The translations under genes were made by a program, and so were the position numbers. Positions 8,739 through 17,436 of a stretch of 35,265 bases of DNA are shown in pieces. The notes below the pieces were generated by a model, which was not told the origin of the DNA, did not search any database, and saw nothing but the letters and a program-made list of their open reading frames with translations. The number at the start of each line of letters is the position of its first letter. The first letter of the stretch is position 1. The stretch comes from Chloroflexia bacterium (GTDB taxonomy: Bacteria > Chloroflexota > Chloroflexia > Thermobaculales > Thermobaculaceae): the NCBI GenBank assembly GCA_030446765.1, contig JAUJMR010000018.1, positions 7,454 through 42,718 of the forward strand, in the 5' to 3' direction.

Positions 8739-9181
8739 GCTTCGGCCGGTGGATAGTTCTGTGGCGACCCCGCCGGGGCCAAGCGCTACTTATGGTCGCG
8801 GTGATGATGCCGCTGTTCCTGTCGGTGATCGGGCTCGCGATAGACGGGGGGCTCGTGCTCGACGCGCGGCGGGAGTTGCAGAACACCGCCGACGCAGCAG
8901 CACGCGCTGGGGCGACGCAGGTACACGTGGGGGCTTACCGGGCGAGCGGCGGTGAGCAGGTGGTGCTCGACAGGGCACTGGCGCGACAAGTGGTGGTCGA
9001 GTATCTCGCAGGACGGGACATGCAATTAACTGACTTGGAGATCGGCATGGGGCAGGTTACCGTCAGCGTGAGCCGAGAAGTATCCCTGAGTTTCCTGAGG
9101 GTCGTCGGCTTCGACGCGGTGCGCATCCGAGCCACGGCTCCGGCGGAGGTCAGGTACGGGATAGAGCAAGCAGGCCCCTGA
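8735..9181 (+). CDS. tadG: TadG-like Flp pilus protein (short form)
   Basis: A 148-residue protein with RRGQALLMVAVMMPLFLSVIGLAIDGG then RRELQNTADAAARAGAT, the N-terminal signature of the TadG family. Usual TadG proteins carry a von Willebrand-type domain and are much longer. Here only the N-terminal membrane domain and about 80 residues remain, a short form also seen in single-membrane bacteria. GTG 8735 overlaps the previous stop as GTGA, with GGAGG upstream. Last recognisable tad gene; 42 bases separate it from the next gene. Confidence 0.8.
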   Translation: MSFGRWIVLWRPRRGQALLMVAVMMPLFLSVIGLAIDGGLVLDARRELQNTADAAARAGATQVHVGAYRASGGEQVVLDRALARQVVVEYLAGRDMQLTDLEIGMGQVTVSVSREVSLSFLRVVGFDAVRIRATAPAEVRYGIEQAGP

Positions 9182-9223
9182 ACGTGACCTCGGCGAACAA
9201 GGCAAGCCCGATTGGAGGTGGTT

Positions 9224-10006
9224 ATGGCGCGGCGTATGGGCGGTAACGGGAGCAGACCCTTGATTGTGGGGGGAGTCCTGCTAGCGCTGATCCTGGTCGC
9301 GCTGATCGCGGCGCTGGCGCTGAACAACAGGTTCGGGCCCGACATTAGGACGGAGGTGCAGGTCGCCCAGAGTGGCCAGACGCCGACGATACCGGTTGCA
9401 ACAGCTATGACCACCGGCTTGAGCGCGGCAACCCCTGCGGCGCGACCAAGCAGCGAGGCAACGCAAGACGAGAGCACCGCGGTGGTGACAGCGAGGGTGG
9501 CGAACAGCGCAACTGCCACCGTGCCCTCGGTCGTGACAGCCGTACCAGCCCGAATGACTCTGGAGCCGCAGCTGGGGCCGACCGAACCCCAACCGTCCGA
9601 CGGAATCGTGCAGCTTCCGACGCGCAACGAGTACGAAAAGGTGTACGCCCACTACTGGAAGGTGCTCGCCGAGGCGTACCGCAAGAGCGATCCGCAGCAG
9701 CTGGAGCGGGTGTTGTACGGTTCGGTGCTCGATCAGGCGCGGCAGGACATTCAGTCGGCCACGGCGCAGGGGCGAGGGGTGGACCTGCGCATCGAGACGG
9801 ACGAGCTGAACCTCATCGATGCCAAGGCCACCGGCTTCAGCGTAGAGCATCTGTACTTCGACAGCAGTGTATGGGTGGAGCTCGAGTCGGGCACGGTGAT
9901 CCCGAGGGAGAACCCGCCACTCTTCCTCGAGCAGCTCACCTTCTTCCGCAAGGTGGACGGAAGGTGGAAGGTGGTAGCTATGAACAAGCAAGTGGTGAGG
10001 GAGTAA
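9224..10006 (+). CDS. Membrane-anchored protein with Thr/Ala-rich stalk and NTF2-like (ARC6/IMS-like) C-terminal domain
   Basis: A 260-residue protein. Residues about 14-36 form a transmembrane helix, about 45-125 are a Thr/Ala/Ser-rich flexible stalk, and about 130-260 form a compact domain beginning EYEKVYAHYWKVLAEAYRKS and ending FRKVDGRWKVVAMNK. The helix pair followed by strands and the final G-R-W-K-V strand suggest an NTF2/Tim44/IMS-like fold. A single anchor plus an NTF2-like exterior domain is also the layout of VirB8-type secretion subunits, so it may serve the type IV system or the Tad pilus. ATG 9224 follows TTGGAGGTGG. I recognise the fold type only. Confidence 0.65.
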   Translation: MARRMGGNGSRPLIVGGVLLALILVALIAALALNNRFGPDIRTEVQVAQSGQTPTIPVATAMTTGLSAATPAARPSSEATQDESTAVVTARVANSATATVPSVVTAVPARMTLEPQLGPTEPQPSDGIVQLPTRNEYEKVYAHYWKVLAEAYRKSDPQQLERVLYGSVLDQARQDIQSATAQGRGVDLRIETDELNLIDAKATGFSVEHLYFDSSVWVELESGTVIPRENPPLFLEQLTFFRKVDGRWKVVAMNKQVVRE

Positions 10007-10010
10007 CCCT

Positions 10011-11606
10011 GTGAAGCCGCCGCTACTTACAGCGCTTGCTGTCCTGATACTCGCACTCGTCACCCCTGCCCTCGCGCTAGCCCAGGATCCTATCGGAGCG
10101 CCCGGCGATCTTCCCGATCCGCCAACCGGGTCCGACACGACCCGCGCCACCTCGGTCAGCGTCACCGGGAAGAGGGAGGGGGCCAAGTACGTAATCACCA
10201 TCTCCGCTACGTGGAGGGATCCAGGTACGCCAGGAGATAAGGACGACGAGTCGGACCCGACACCGCGGCCGGGACCACCGCCCGGTGACACCGCCCTGCC
10301 CCGCACGACCTACTACCTCAACCCGGTACAGCTGGACGAAGGGTTCACGTCCTACTGCGTCCTGTATGAGGAGGAGAGGCGTGCCGGCCAGCCCTGGCCA
10401 TACTGGTACGAGCTGTGCACCCACAAACCGGCATCTGTGCAGGATCCGGCAAAGCATCGTGGTGAACGGCTGCATTCCCTCCGCACGAATATACCCCTGT
10501 TCATGGAAATAACGCCCGGAGGGGAGCTGGGGGTAGTTCCTTACAGCAACTGGGTCTGGGTGCCCCAGCGCCATGAGATACGTGACATCGAGCTGAGGGG
10601 CGACCCCATCTCGGCCAGAGACCCGCGCGAGGCAGCTAATAGCGTGCTCGCCAACCTCCATATGCCGAACATCACGCTTAGGGCCAACCCACGACTGGGA
10701 CTGGTAAACCTGCCCTCGTGGTGGTGGGTGGAGGGCTACGACGGCAGCAGGTTCGGCCGTGAGGAGAGCGTCTTTCTGTCGACGGGTAGCGAGACCACAC
10801 CCACCGGCGATTGCCCGCCGTTGCTCAAAGTCAGGGACATGAGGACGAATCATGCCATGCCGGCGGGCACTACCGAGATCATCAAGGCTGTGCTAGGCGG
10901 CAAGTTGCTGTCCGTGCTATGGGGATGGGGCTACTCGGACATGCCGGGCCATCCGTCCTACCTGGGCTACGCACACTTCCACACGGGCATGGACTTCCTG
11001 ATGCCGGTCGGCTCTCCGCTGCACGCCCCTGCGGCCGGCACGGTGACCGCGGACACATGGAGGGACGGCAACAGTGTCGTATCCCTACGCCTCGCGAGCG
11101 GGCACGTATATAGATTCCTGCACTTGTCGCGGTTCGGGAAGACCGGACCGGTCAAGGCGGGCGATGTCATAGGGTTCAGCGGTGACACCGGGTACTCCGG
11201 CGACCCGCACCTTCACCTGGAGATGCTGCCGCCGGGCGTCAGCGCCGGAGAGTACGTGCCGCCGGAGCACTGGGCATGCCTCGGAGGCGCCCCAGGGGCC
11301 ACTGTCAGCGTCGCTGTGATCGTGCGACCGACGGGCAAGTACGAGTGGGACTTTGGGGACGGCACGGTCAGACTCGGTAGCCTGGGCCGGAAGTATCCGC
11401 GTGAGAGCGACGTGACGCACACCTACGGCTACTCCTCGCTCGGATACCCCGACGGCTTCCGGACGCGGCTGACGGTGACCTTCACCGGGGAGTACACCAT
11501 CGACGGCGGGCCTCCCGAGCCGCTGCCGCCCATCGAGATGACCTACGAGGGCGAGTACGAGGTTCAGGAAGCCCAGAGCGTCCTGACCGGCGCACGAGGT
11601 CCGTGA
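10011..11606 (+). CDS. Secreted M23-family peptidase with PKD-like C-terminal region
   Basis: A 531-residue exported protein with a clear signal peptide (hydrophobic residues about 5-23, ending ALA-QDP). Residues about 320-405 are an M23/LytM domain: HFHTGMDFL gives the H-x(3)-D zinc ligands and DPHLHLEM the H-x-H motif, with the GTV and GDVIGFSGDTG segments between them. The C-terminus (about 435-520) carries YEWDFGDGT, a PKD-type motif, before a beta-rich tail. M23 enzymes cut peptidoglycan cross-bridges, so this could open the wall for pilus or channel passage. The N-terminal 300 residues are unrecognised. GTG 10011 lies four bases after the previous stop with GAGGGAG upstream. Its stop overlaps a possible start of the next gene. 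Confidence 0.8.
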   Translation: MKPPLLTALAVLILALVTPALALAQDPIGAPGDLPDPPTGSDTTRATSVSVTGKREGAKYVITISATWRDPGTPGDKDDESDPTPRPGPPPGDTALPRTTYYLNPVQLDEGFTSYCVLYEEERRAGQPWPYWYELCTHKPASVQDPAKHRGERLHSLRTNIPLFMEITPGGELGVVPYSNWVWVPQRHEIRDIELRGDPISARDPREAANSVLANLHMPNITLRANPRLGLVNLPSWWWVEGYDGSRFGREESVFLSTGSETTPTGDCPPLLKVRDMRTNHAMPAGTTEIIKAVLGGKLLSVLWGWGYSDMPGHPSYLGYAHFHTGMDFLMPVGSPLHAPAAGTVTADTWRDGNSVVSLRLASGHVYRFLHLSRFGKTGPVKAGDVIGFSGDTGYSGDPHLHLEMLPPGVSAGEYVPPEHWACLGGAPGATVSVAVIVRPTGKYEWDFGDGTVRLGSLGRKYPRESDVTHTYGYSSLGYPDGFRTRLTVTFTGEYTIDGGPPEPLPPIEMTYEGEYEVQEAQSVLTGARGP

Positions 11607-11620
11607 GAGGAGAGCGAGAC

Positions 11621-14600
11621 TTGCGTACCGTGAACGATCCATACGATGAGAAGGACGTCGGCCGACGGAACACATGGACACTACTCTGGCTCGTGCTTGC
11701 GCTCGCGATCGCCGGATGGCTGCTCGCGTCGACCACGGGGCTCCCGCGGCTCCCCGATCGCTTACCGGACCTGGAGGTGGTAAAGCGCACCCTCACTGGC
11801 TCGGAGCTGCCACCCGTGGATGGTACCCTCTACGTGCTCTCCACTGCCGCCTGGGTCATGTGGGCCTGGTTCGCGCTATCGCTCCTGCTGCAGCTTGCGC
11901 TCGCGGCATTGCACGCGCTGACCCGCGGCGCGGCCTGGGTGCTGAGCCTGCGCGCAGTCACCGACCGGCTTACGCCCGCCCTCGTTCGGCGCGCCGTCAA
12001 GCCGCTGACGATAGGGGCTCTCGTGCTCACGCTAGCGAGGAGCTCGGTGCCCGACGTCTCGGCAGCAGCCTCCCGGCACCCGCACGTGCTCGTCGCCGAC
12101 AACACGGATCCGGACTCGCCGGGCGTCAGGAAGTACCGGCCAGACCGCTCTCAGGACGCCGGGGGACGCGAGTACACCGTGGAAGCTGGGGATACCCTGT
12201 GGGAGCTCTCCGAGGAGGCCTACGGCAGCGGGGAGCACTGGGAGCGCATCCTGGAAGCCAACCGGGGCCGGGCTATGCCGGACGGCAGGCGCTTCGACGG
12301 CAGGCTACTGCCCGGCGATGTCCTGCGGATACCGGGCGCTCCCCGACCAGGAGAGCCGTCAGTCACACAGCGATTCTACGCCGTGAGGGATGGGGACACG
12401 CTCAGAAGCATCGCCGCCCGCTTCCTCGCAGACGAGATGCGCTGGCCGGAGATTTACGAGCTGAACAAGAGCAAGGCGAGGCTTGGCGACGGCCGGGTGG
12501 TCAACGACCCCGATCTCATCTGGCCCGGCCTGCACCTCGAGATCCCGCCGCGCGAGCCGCACCAGGTGTCCAAGCGTCCGGGAGTACCGCCGACGCGGTC
12601 CGGCGAGGGCCAGGAAGCAGAGCCAGAGGCGAAGCCCAGGACGACGGACCGTGGGCAGCCGTCGGGACGAGGCTCCTCCAAGGAGTCAGGGTCGCATCCC
12701 GATAGGGCCGGGGCGGCCACCGGGAGGGGAGAGACGTCAGCGTGCCCGACCACTACGCCGACGAAGCCAGGGACGCCCGAGACACCGCAGCCTGCCAGGT
12801 CCAGCGTATCGGCATTCCCAACACCCTACGCCACTGCACCGGTCGGGTCTCGTCCCGCCCGCCCACCTCGCACGGCCACTCCTGAGTGGACACCTGTGAG
12901 CATGGGGCAGGCGGAGGCAACGGCGGTGGCGATGCCGAGTGCCAGAGGGGAATCCGAGCAGCTCAGCGGAGACGGCATCCCGATAGCGTTGGCATACGGG
13001 GCAACGGGGGTGGCGGCCGCCGGGATCCTCGGGGCGGGCGGCGTCCTGGCCACGCGCGTGCTGCGCCACAGGCGAGCCGACAGGGCAAGGACTGGTGAGT
13101 TGCGCGACGATGGCTTCATGCAGCCTGAGAGCCCGCGCCGCCTGGCTCAGCGGTTGCACAACGGCGAGTTCGAGCCCGCGGTGAGCGTGACGGAGGGCGT
13201 GATCGCCTTTCTCGCGGAGCACGGGCTGGAGGACATCTCCGTGCTGACGGCCCGACAGGGGCCACGGGACGTACAGCTGACCTTGAGTGGCGGGGTGGCC
13301 GAGGAGGCGCGGGTACTCGAGCTCACGGACGAGCTTGGCGAGGCGCTCGCTGTGGACGTGCAGGCATACGCCACCCGCGACCGCGACGTCGCTCTGAGGA
13401 TCGACCTGTCCGACCTGATCGAGGAAGAGGCCAAAGGGGCGAAGGCTCACAGGTCGCTGCTCGTGGCCCTTGGCTCGCCAGCACCTGGCCATACCCTGTA
13501 CGCCAACTGGCGGGCACTCGGCAACGTGCTCGTCGCCGGCTCAGTGGCGGGAAGCGTCGACGTACTACTCTCCAGCCTCGTGGCGGCGCTGATCTCCAGG
13601 TGTCGCTCCGATGAGCTGCAGCTATTCATAGTGGCAGAGCTCCGCAGGCTGCCCGACGGGCTCATCCACCTCCCTCACCAGGTAGTGGAGCTAGTCGAGC
13701 CGGCCAACCGGGAGGGCGTAGCTGCAATGATTGAGGCCGTGCACGCGGAGCTGCTGGCACGGATGAACACCACCATCAGGGAAAGGACTGGCGAGGAGCT
13801 GCCGGAGCTGGTGCTCGTCGTGGGCGAGCTCGCGGACCTGGACGTGGACCCGGCCATGCTGGAGACGCTCGGGATGTCCGGGCCGGAGCATGGTGTGCGG
13901 GTGCTGGCGGCGACCACGAGGGTCGCGGAGGCCGGCGGGAAGCTGTCCTACTTCGGTACACGACTGGCGCTGCGGGTCGAGAACGAAGAGGAGAGTGTAG
14001 CGCTCGTGGGCTGGGACGAGGCCGCGGGACTTTCCGGAGGCGGCGACATGCTCCTCCGGCTAGGGGGACGGGCGACACTACGCCTGCGCGCCTTCCGCAA
14101 CGAGCCCGAGCAGCTAGCCCAACTCGGCCAGCTAATGAGGGACACGTACGGCCCATCGCGCCGGGGGTCGACGTTCGCGCCCGCGACAGCGGCCGGCAAT
14201 CGGATGGGGGAAGAGGACCCGGACGACGTGTCCACCGGGGAGCCGGAGGCGGTCCACAGTCCGCACTCACAAGTCGAGGAGGAGTCGCCCGGCTGGCGCG
14301 CGGCGCTCGACGATCCTGCCTGCCTGGAGGGGGCGACCGATGAGCTGGCGACTCCAGAGGAGCGGCGACCGCAGGCGGAGCCGAGCGAAGCAAGAGTGAA
14401 AGCCGCGGACGGCGCCACCGTGGAGATCGCGTGCTTCGGCGCTTTCAGAGTTAGCAGCCGGGGGAAGGACCTATCCATGGAGCTCGAGACCAGCGGCTAC
14501 AACTGCGCCCTCCACAAGGAGTGGGAGCTGCTAGCCTTCATGGCCACTCACAATCCAGAGGGGATATCAGCCGAGAAGGTGGCCGCCGCGGTGTGGCGCG

Positions 14601-15253
14601 AGAACAACCCGGATGTCGTGACGGAGAATACCCTGCCGCCCGCGGCCAGCCGGCTGCGGGCCCTGCTCCGCGGCCAGGCGGAGGGACTCGACGGTAGGGT
14701 GATACGCGTCGAGCGGGGGATGTGCAGGTTGGACACGACGCGTATCAAGTGCGACACGCACAGGTTCCTCACCCTGATCCGGGCGACCGGCCCCGGACGG
14801 CAGGCGGCGCTGGAGGAGGCGATCCGGCTGTACCGCGGCGACTTGCTTGCAGACTCGAACTGGAGATGGGTACACGACCCGCCCATCAACGAGGCCCTCT
14901 CCCCGCACGAGCGGTTCCGAACAGCTTTCTTCAGGGCCGCACAGGAGTTGGCCGAGATGTACCTCGCGCAGGGACGGCCAAAAGATGCCATCCCCGTGCA
15001 CAAGCGGATGCTCGAGCTCGAGCCGCCGCACGAGGGGGCCTTCCTCGGGTTGATAGAGTGCCGCAGAAGACTCGGCCAGCACAGGGAGTTGGAGCTGGAC
15101 GGCAAATGGGTGTCGGAGAAGATAAGGGACTATGAGCACGATCCGGATGACCCCGAGGACAGCCGAGATGATTACGACATGACTCCCGAGGCGCGTGCTG
15201 CGTGGGAGGAAGCGCTCGGCGAGTTGGTGGGGCGGCAAGCGACGAAACGGTGA
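11621..15253 (+). CDS. LysM membrane protein with degenerate FtsK-like domain and C-terminal SARP/BTAD regulator
   Basis: A roughly 1210-residue membrane protein. In order: transmembrane helices at about residues 20-40 and 72-100 and possibly 128-143; a LysM domain (about 183-240, YTVEAGDTLWELSEEAYG); a second LysM (about 250-310, YAVRDGDTLRSIAARFL); a Pro/Thr-rich linker; another helix (about 455-480); an FtsK/SpoIIIE-like segment (about 605-840: VLVAGSVAGSVDVLLSSLVA, LVLVVGELADL, GGGDMLLRLGGRATLRLRAF); and an OmpR-like winged helix plus BTAD (about 935-1160). The Walker A lysine and the Walker B aspartate are absent, so the FtsK-like part is probably non-catalytic. TTG 11621 has AGGAGAG upstream; GTG 11603, overlapping the previous stop, is an alternative. 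Suggests wall sensing linked to DNA binding. Confidence 0.8.
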   Translation: MRTVNDPYDEKDVGRRNTWTLLWLVLALAIAGWLLASTTGLPRLPDRLPDLEVVKRTLTGSELPPVDGTLYVLSTAAWVMWAWFALSLLLQLALAALHALTRGAAWVLSLRAVTDRLTPALVRRAVKPLTIGALVLTLARSSVPDVSAAASRHPHVLVADNTDPDSPGVRKYRPDRSQDAGGREYTVEAGDTLWELSEEAYGSGEHWERILEANRGRAMPDGRRFDGRLLPGDVLRIPGAPRPGEPSVTQRFYAVRDGDTLRSIAARFLADEMRWPEIYELNKSKARLGDGRVVNDPDLIWPGLHLEIPPREPHQVSKRPGVPPTRSGEGQEAEPEAKPRTTDRGQPSGRGSSKESGSHPDRAGAATGRGETSACPTTTPTKPGTPETPQPARSSVSAFPTPYATAPVGSRPARPPRTATPEWTPVSMGQAEATAVAMPSARGESEQLSGDGIPIALAYGATGVAAAGILGAGGVLATRVLRHRRADRARTGELRDDGFMQPESPRRLAQRLHNGEFEPAVSVTEGVIAFLAEHGLEDISVLTARQGPRDVQLTLSGGVAEEARVLELTDELGEALAVDVQAYATRDRDVALRIDLSDLIEEEAKGAKAHRSLLVALGSPAPGHTLYANWRALGNVLVAGSVAGSVDVLLSSLVAALISRCRSDELQLFIVAELRRLPDGLIHLPHQVVELVEPANREGVAAMIEAVHAELLARMNTTIRERTGEELPELVLVVGELADLDVDPAMLETLGMSGPEHGVRVLAATTRVAEAGGKLSYFGTRLALRVENEEESVALVGWDEAAGLSGGGDMLLRLGGRATLRLRAFRNEPEQLAQLGQLMRDTYGPSRRGSTFAPATAAGNRMGEEDPDDVSTGEPEAVHSPHSQVEEESPGWRAALDDPACLEGATDELATPEERRPQAEPSEARVKAADGATVEIACFGAFRVSSRGKDLSMELETSGYNCALHKEWELLAFMATHNPEGISAEKVAAAVWRENNPDVVTENTLPPAASRLRALLRGQAEGLDGRVIRVERGMCRLDTTRIKCDTHRFLTLIRATGPGRQAALEEAIRLYRGDLLADSNWRWVHDPPINEALSPHERFRTAFFRAAQELAEMYLAQGRPKDAIPVHKRMLELEPPHEGAFLGLIECRRRLGQHRELELDGKWVSEKIRDYEHDPDDPEDSRDDYDMTPEARAAWEEALGELVGRQATKR

Positions 15254-15621
15254 TTGGCGCGTCAAGGGCAGGAGCGGGGCTGGAATCAGGTCTGATCCCC
15301 TGGGCACGAACGCGTCGGCGGAGCAGCCCGACGAATCTGCCTCCGTGTCGGACATCAGCACGATCCCGATGCCGGCGAGATCTGGACCCTCCTTGCTGTG
15401 CATGCACAGCTCCACTCCTCTGATCCGCCGAGGTGCAGCATGCGCACTTCGTCGGCTGTCGGGGCGTGGTCATCGACTATGACTCCACAACCCCACAAGG
15501 AGGCGAGCGCCAGGCCACCGCTGCCAATTACCCGTCTCACAGTGCCCTACGCGCCCACCGGCAGTACCAGGCGGAAGCTGACCTCAAATCTCAGTCCGAT
15601 GGGCGAAACTCTGACTCAGAC

Positions 15622-15660
15622 ACTGGTGCCAGTCTAGATGACCAGGGTCGAGGCCCTGGT
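15622..15660. terminator. Two adjacent dyads, possible terminator after the tad operon
   Basis: ACTGG-TG-CCAGT at 15622-15633 is followed by ACCAGGG (15641-15647) pairing with CCCTGGT (15654-15660) over a six-base loop. They lie about 370 bases after the long LysM gene. No U-tract follows, so this would be a non-classical terminator. Confidence 0.25.
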
Positions 15661-15857
15661 AAAGATGCCCACGAACCGGGTAGTCCTAAACGTCGCAGCC
15701 AAGCTCCGCATCCCGTCATCCGTCTGTGCTAGCCTCAGCGGACCATAGGGCCTCCCCACCTGGCGGGCAGGGCGCGCTGCACCTACCAAGGGCTGCCTCC
15801 GTCTCCTTCTCCCGCAGCCGTGCCTCGCGCTGCGCCGACAGTCAACCCACGGTCGAC

Positions 15858-15953
15858 TTGCAACTTCTCATGCAACTTTCCATATCCAGCCGCCCACCAC
15901 CCCTTGCAACTTTTTTTATGACATGCAACTCCCTTGCAACTCGCCTGCAAGTC
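15858..15953. promoter_or_regulatory. Array of six TGCAACT-type repeats upstream of the type IV secretion operon
   Basis: Copies of (T/A)TGCAACT start at 15858, 15870, 15904, 15923 and 15934, with a degenerate CTGCAAGTC at 15945. Start-to-start distances are 12, 34, 19, 11 and 11 bases, mostly near one or three helical turns. The last two also form an inverted pair, CTTGCA (15933-15938) and TGCAAG (15946-15951). The array ends about 60 bases before the first gene of the operon. Cooperative binding by a regulator is inferred. Confidence 0.6.
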
Positions 15954-16014
15954 TCCGTCCGTAAGCTGGGGCCCGCGAACAGTCGAAGCGAGATACGAGC
16001 GACGGAGGACCCGG

Positions 16015-17436
16015 ATGCAGCTCCCCATCACGATCAGGTTCCAGCGGAAGAGGCGGCAGCGGTCGCCCCTGCGCTCCCCGTGGGCCTGGGCGGGGGTGGT
16101 CGGCGTGGTGCTCCTCTCGGCAGTCGTCTACGCTCACTCCATCGTCCGGACCCCGGCGACGGCAAGCCCGCGCCAGGCGACGATCGAGCTCACCAGCGAG
16201 CCGCCAGGGGCCTCCATACGGCTGGACGGGCGGGAGCGGGGACGCACGCCCGCGCGCCTCCGGGTCGAGGAGGGCGAGCACGAGGTGATGCTGAGTCTGG
16301 CCAACTACGCCGATACTCGCTTGAGAGTAGTTGCGAGGGCCGGTCGCACGACTCCCGTGCGTGCCCGCCTGTGGCTGCGCACCGCGGTCGTCACCGAGCT
16401 GCGCGCCCCCCTGCCCGGCTCGTCAATACAGGATGCGGGCTTCCTGCCCGACGGCCGGATCGCACTCGTCGTCGCGCTGCCGGATAACCGCGGCCAGGCG
16501 TGGCTGGTCAAGGCCGACCGTAGCATGGCCCAGATCGGCCCCGACGAGCTGCCCACCACCGCGCTCGCAATCGCACCCGACGGGGGCAGGATCGCATACC
16601 TTGCGGGCCCATCCGGGGCCGACAAGGGGTTCAGCTACACCGCGGATGACTACCGGGAGGTCTGGGTAACGGCGGGGCGGGATCGCCGCAAGCTCACCGC
16701 CCTGCCCTCCGGCTCCGACGAACGGCTCACCGACGTGGCATGGGCACCGGACGGCGAGCACCTTCTGCTCGTGGCGGGCCGCAGATCCTCCGACGGCGAC
16801 GCTTCGAGCAGGCTGCTCTGGCAGTCAGTACAGGGAGGACCACCTGCCGAGCTCGCGAACCTGCCTGCGGAGGTGATACCGGTCAGCTACAGCTGGAGCC
16901 CGGCCGGTGACGGCGTCGCGTTGCTCGCCCGGTCGGGCGACACCGTCTCGCTGTGCGCACTCCGCACCGACGGCTCCGCCTTCCGCTACCTCGCCGACAT
17001 CGCCAAGGGAGACGATAGGACCCTCCCACACGCGCCCCTCTCATGGTCCGCCGACAGCCGGCGGGCAGTCTACTCTGCCCCCGTCAAGCCTATGGCGTAC
17101 GGTAACGCGGGGCCGCAGGCACTCTACACGGACGACCTCTCCGGCCGCCCCAGCGTGCGGCTTGGTGAGGCAGAGGGGCGGAGCCCGGCCTGGTCAGACG
17201 GTAACGCGGTACTCGCCCTCGTGCGTGAGAAGGCCGAGGGACCACTTGTCCTGCGCGCGATCGACCCGAAAGGCGCCACGCGCGACGTGGGGCTGCTGCC
17301 GCTCCCCGGAGGCGCGTTCGCCGTGAGATGGGACGTCGCACACGCGCGGGCGCTCGTCGCCACTGTCGACCAGTCGGGCTTCTCGGCCCGGCGCATCTAC
17401 TGGCTCGCCCTCTGGACCGAGGGGGAAGGCCAGTGA
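16015..17436 (+). CDS. Membrane-anchored PEGA-domain and TolB-like beta-propeller protein
   Basis: A 473-residue protein with an N-terminal helix (about residues 22-42). A PEGA domain follows at about 58-122 (ATIELTSEPPGASIRLDGRE through GEHEVMLSLANY). Repeated blades resembling TolB/WD40-like propellers occupy about 135-470, for example LAIAPDGGRIAYL, VAWAPDGEHLLLV, LSWSADSRRAVYS. PEGA domains are surface-exposed modules often tied to envelope attachment. ATG 16015 follows GGAGG with six-base spacing. It heads the secretion operon directly behind the TGCAACT array and overlaps the next gene by four bases. A role as an exterior scaffold of the secretion channel is inferred. Confidence 0.75.
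   Translation: MQLPITIRFQRKRRQRSPLRSPWAWAGVVGVVLLSAVVYAHSIVRTPATASPRQATIELTSEPPGASIRLDGRERGRTPARLRVEEGEHEVMLSLANYADTRLRVVARAGRTTPVRARLWLRTAVVTELRAPLPGSSIQDAGFLPDGRIALVVALPDNRGQAWLVKADRSMAQIGPDELPTTALAIAPDGGRIAYLAGPSGADKGFSYTADDYREVWVTAGRDRRKLTALPSGSDERLTDVAWAPDGEHLLLVAGRRSSDGDASSRLLWQSVQGGPPAELANLPAEVIPVSYSWSPAGDGVALLARSGDTVSLCALRTDGSAFRYLADIAKGDDRTLPHAPLSWSADSRRAVYSAPVKPMAYGNAGPQALYTDDLSGRPSVRLGEAEGRSPAWSDGNAVLALVREKAEGPLVLRAIDPKGATRDVGLLPLPGGAFAVRWDVAHARALVATVDQSGFSARRIYWLALWTEGEGQ

Larger units (their letters stand above)
15254..16014. other. Intergenic control region between the tad operon and the type IV secretion operon
   Basis: About 760 bases with no supported gene. It contains two adjacent dyads at 15622-15660 and a cluster of TGCAACT repeats at 15858-15953, listed separately. 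Short ORFs on both strands lack ribosome sites. Base composition turns noticeably AT-richer around 15850-15950, consistent with a promoter. Confidence 0.5.

Noticed and set aside
15355-15540. Minus-strand ORF with a hydrophobic start (LALASLWGCGVIVDD)
   Set aside because: No ribosome binding site, ends abruptly, and a possible continuation needs a frameshift into what becomes an antisense shadow of the LysM gene.
15911-15917. Seven-T run considered as a terminator tail
   Set aside because: No stable GC hairpin lies immediately upstream; the run falls within the TGCAACT promoter-like array.
15858-15953. Short repeats considered as a CRISPR array
   Set aside because: Units are only about 9 bases with spacings of 11-34, far from the 24-37 base repeats and uniform spacers of CRISPR, and no cas gene is present.
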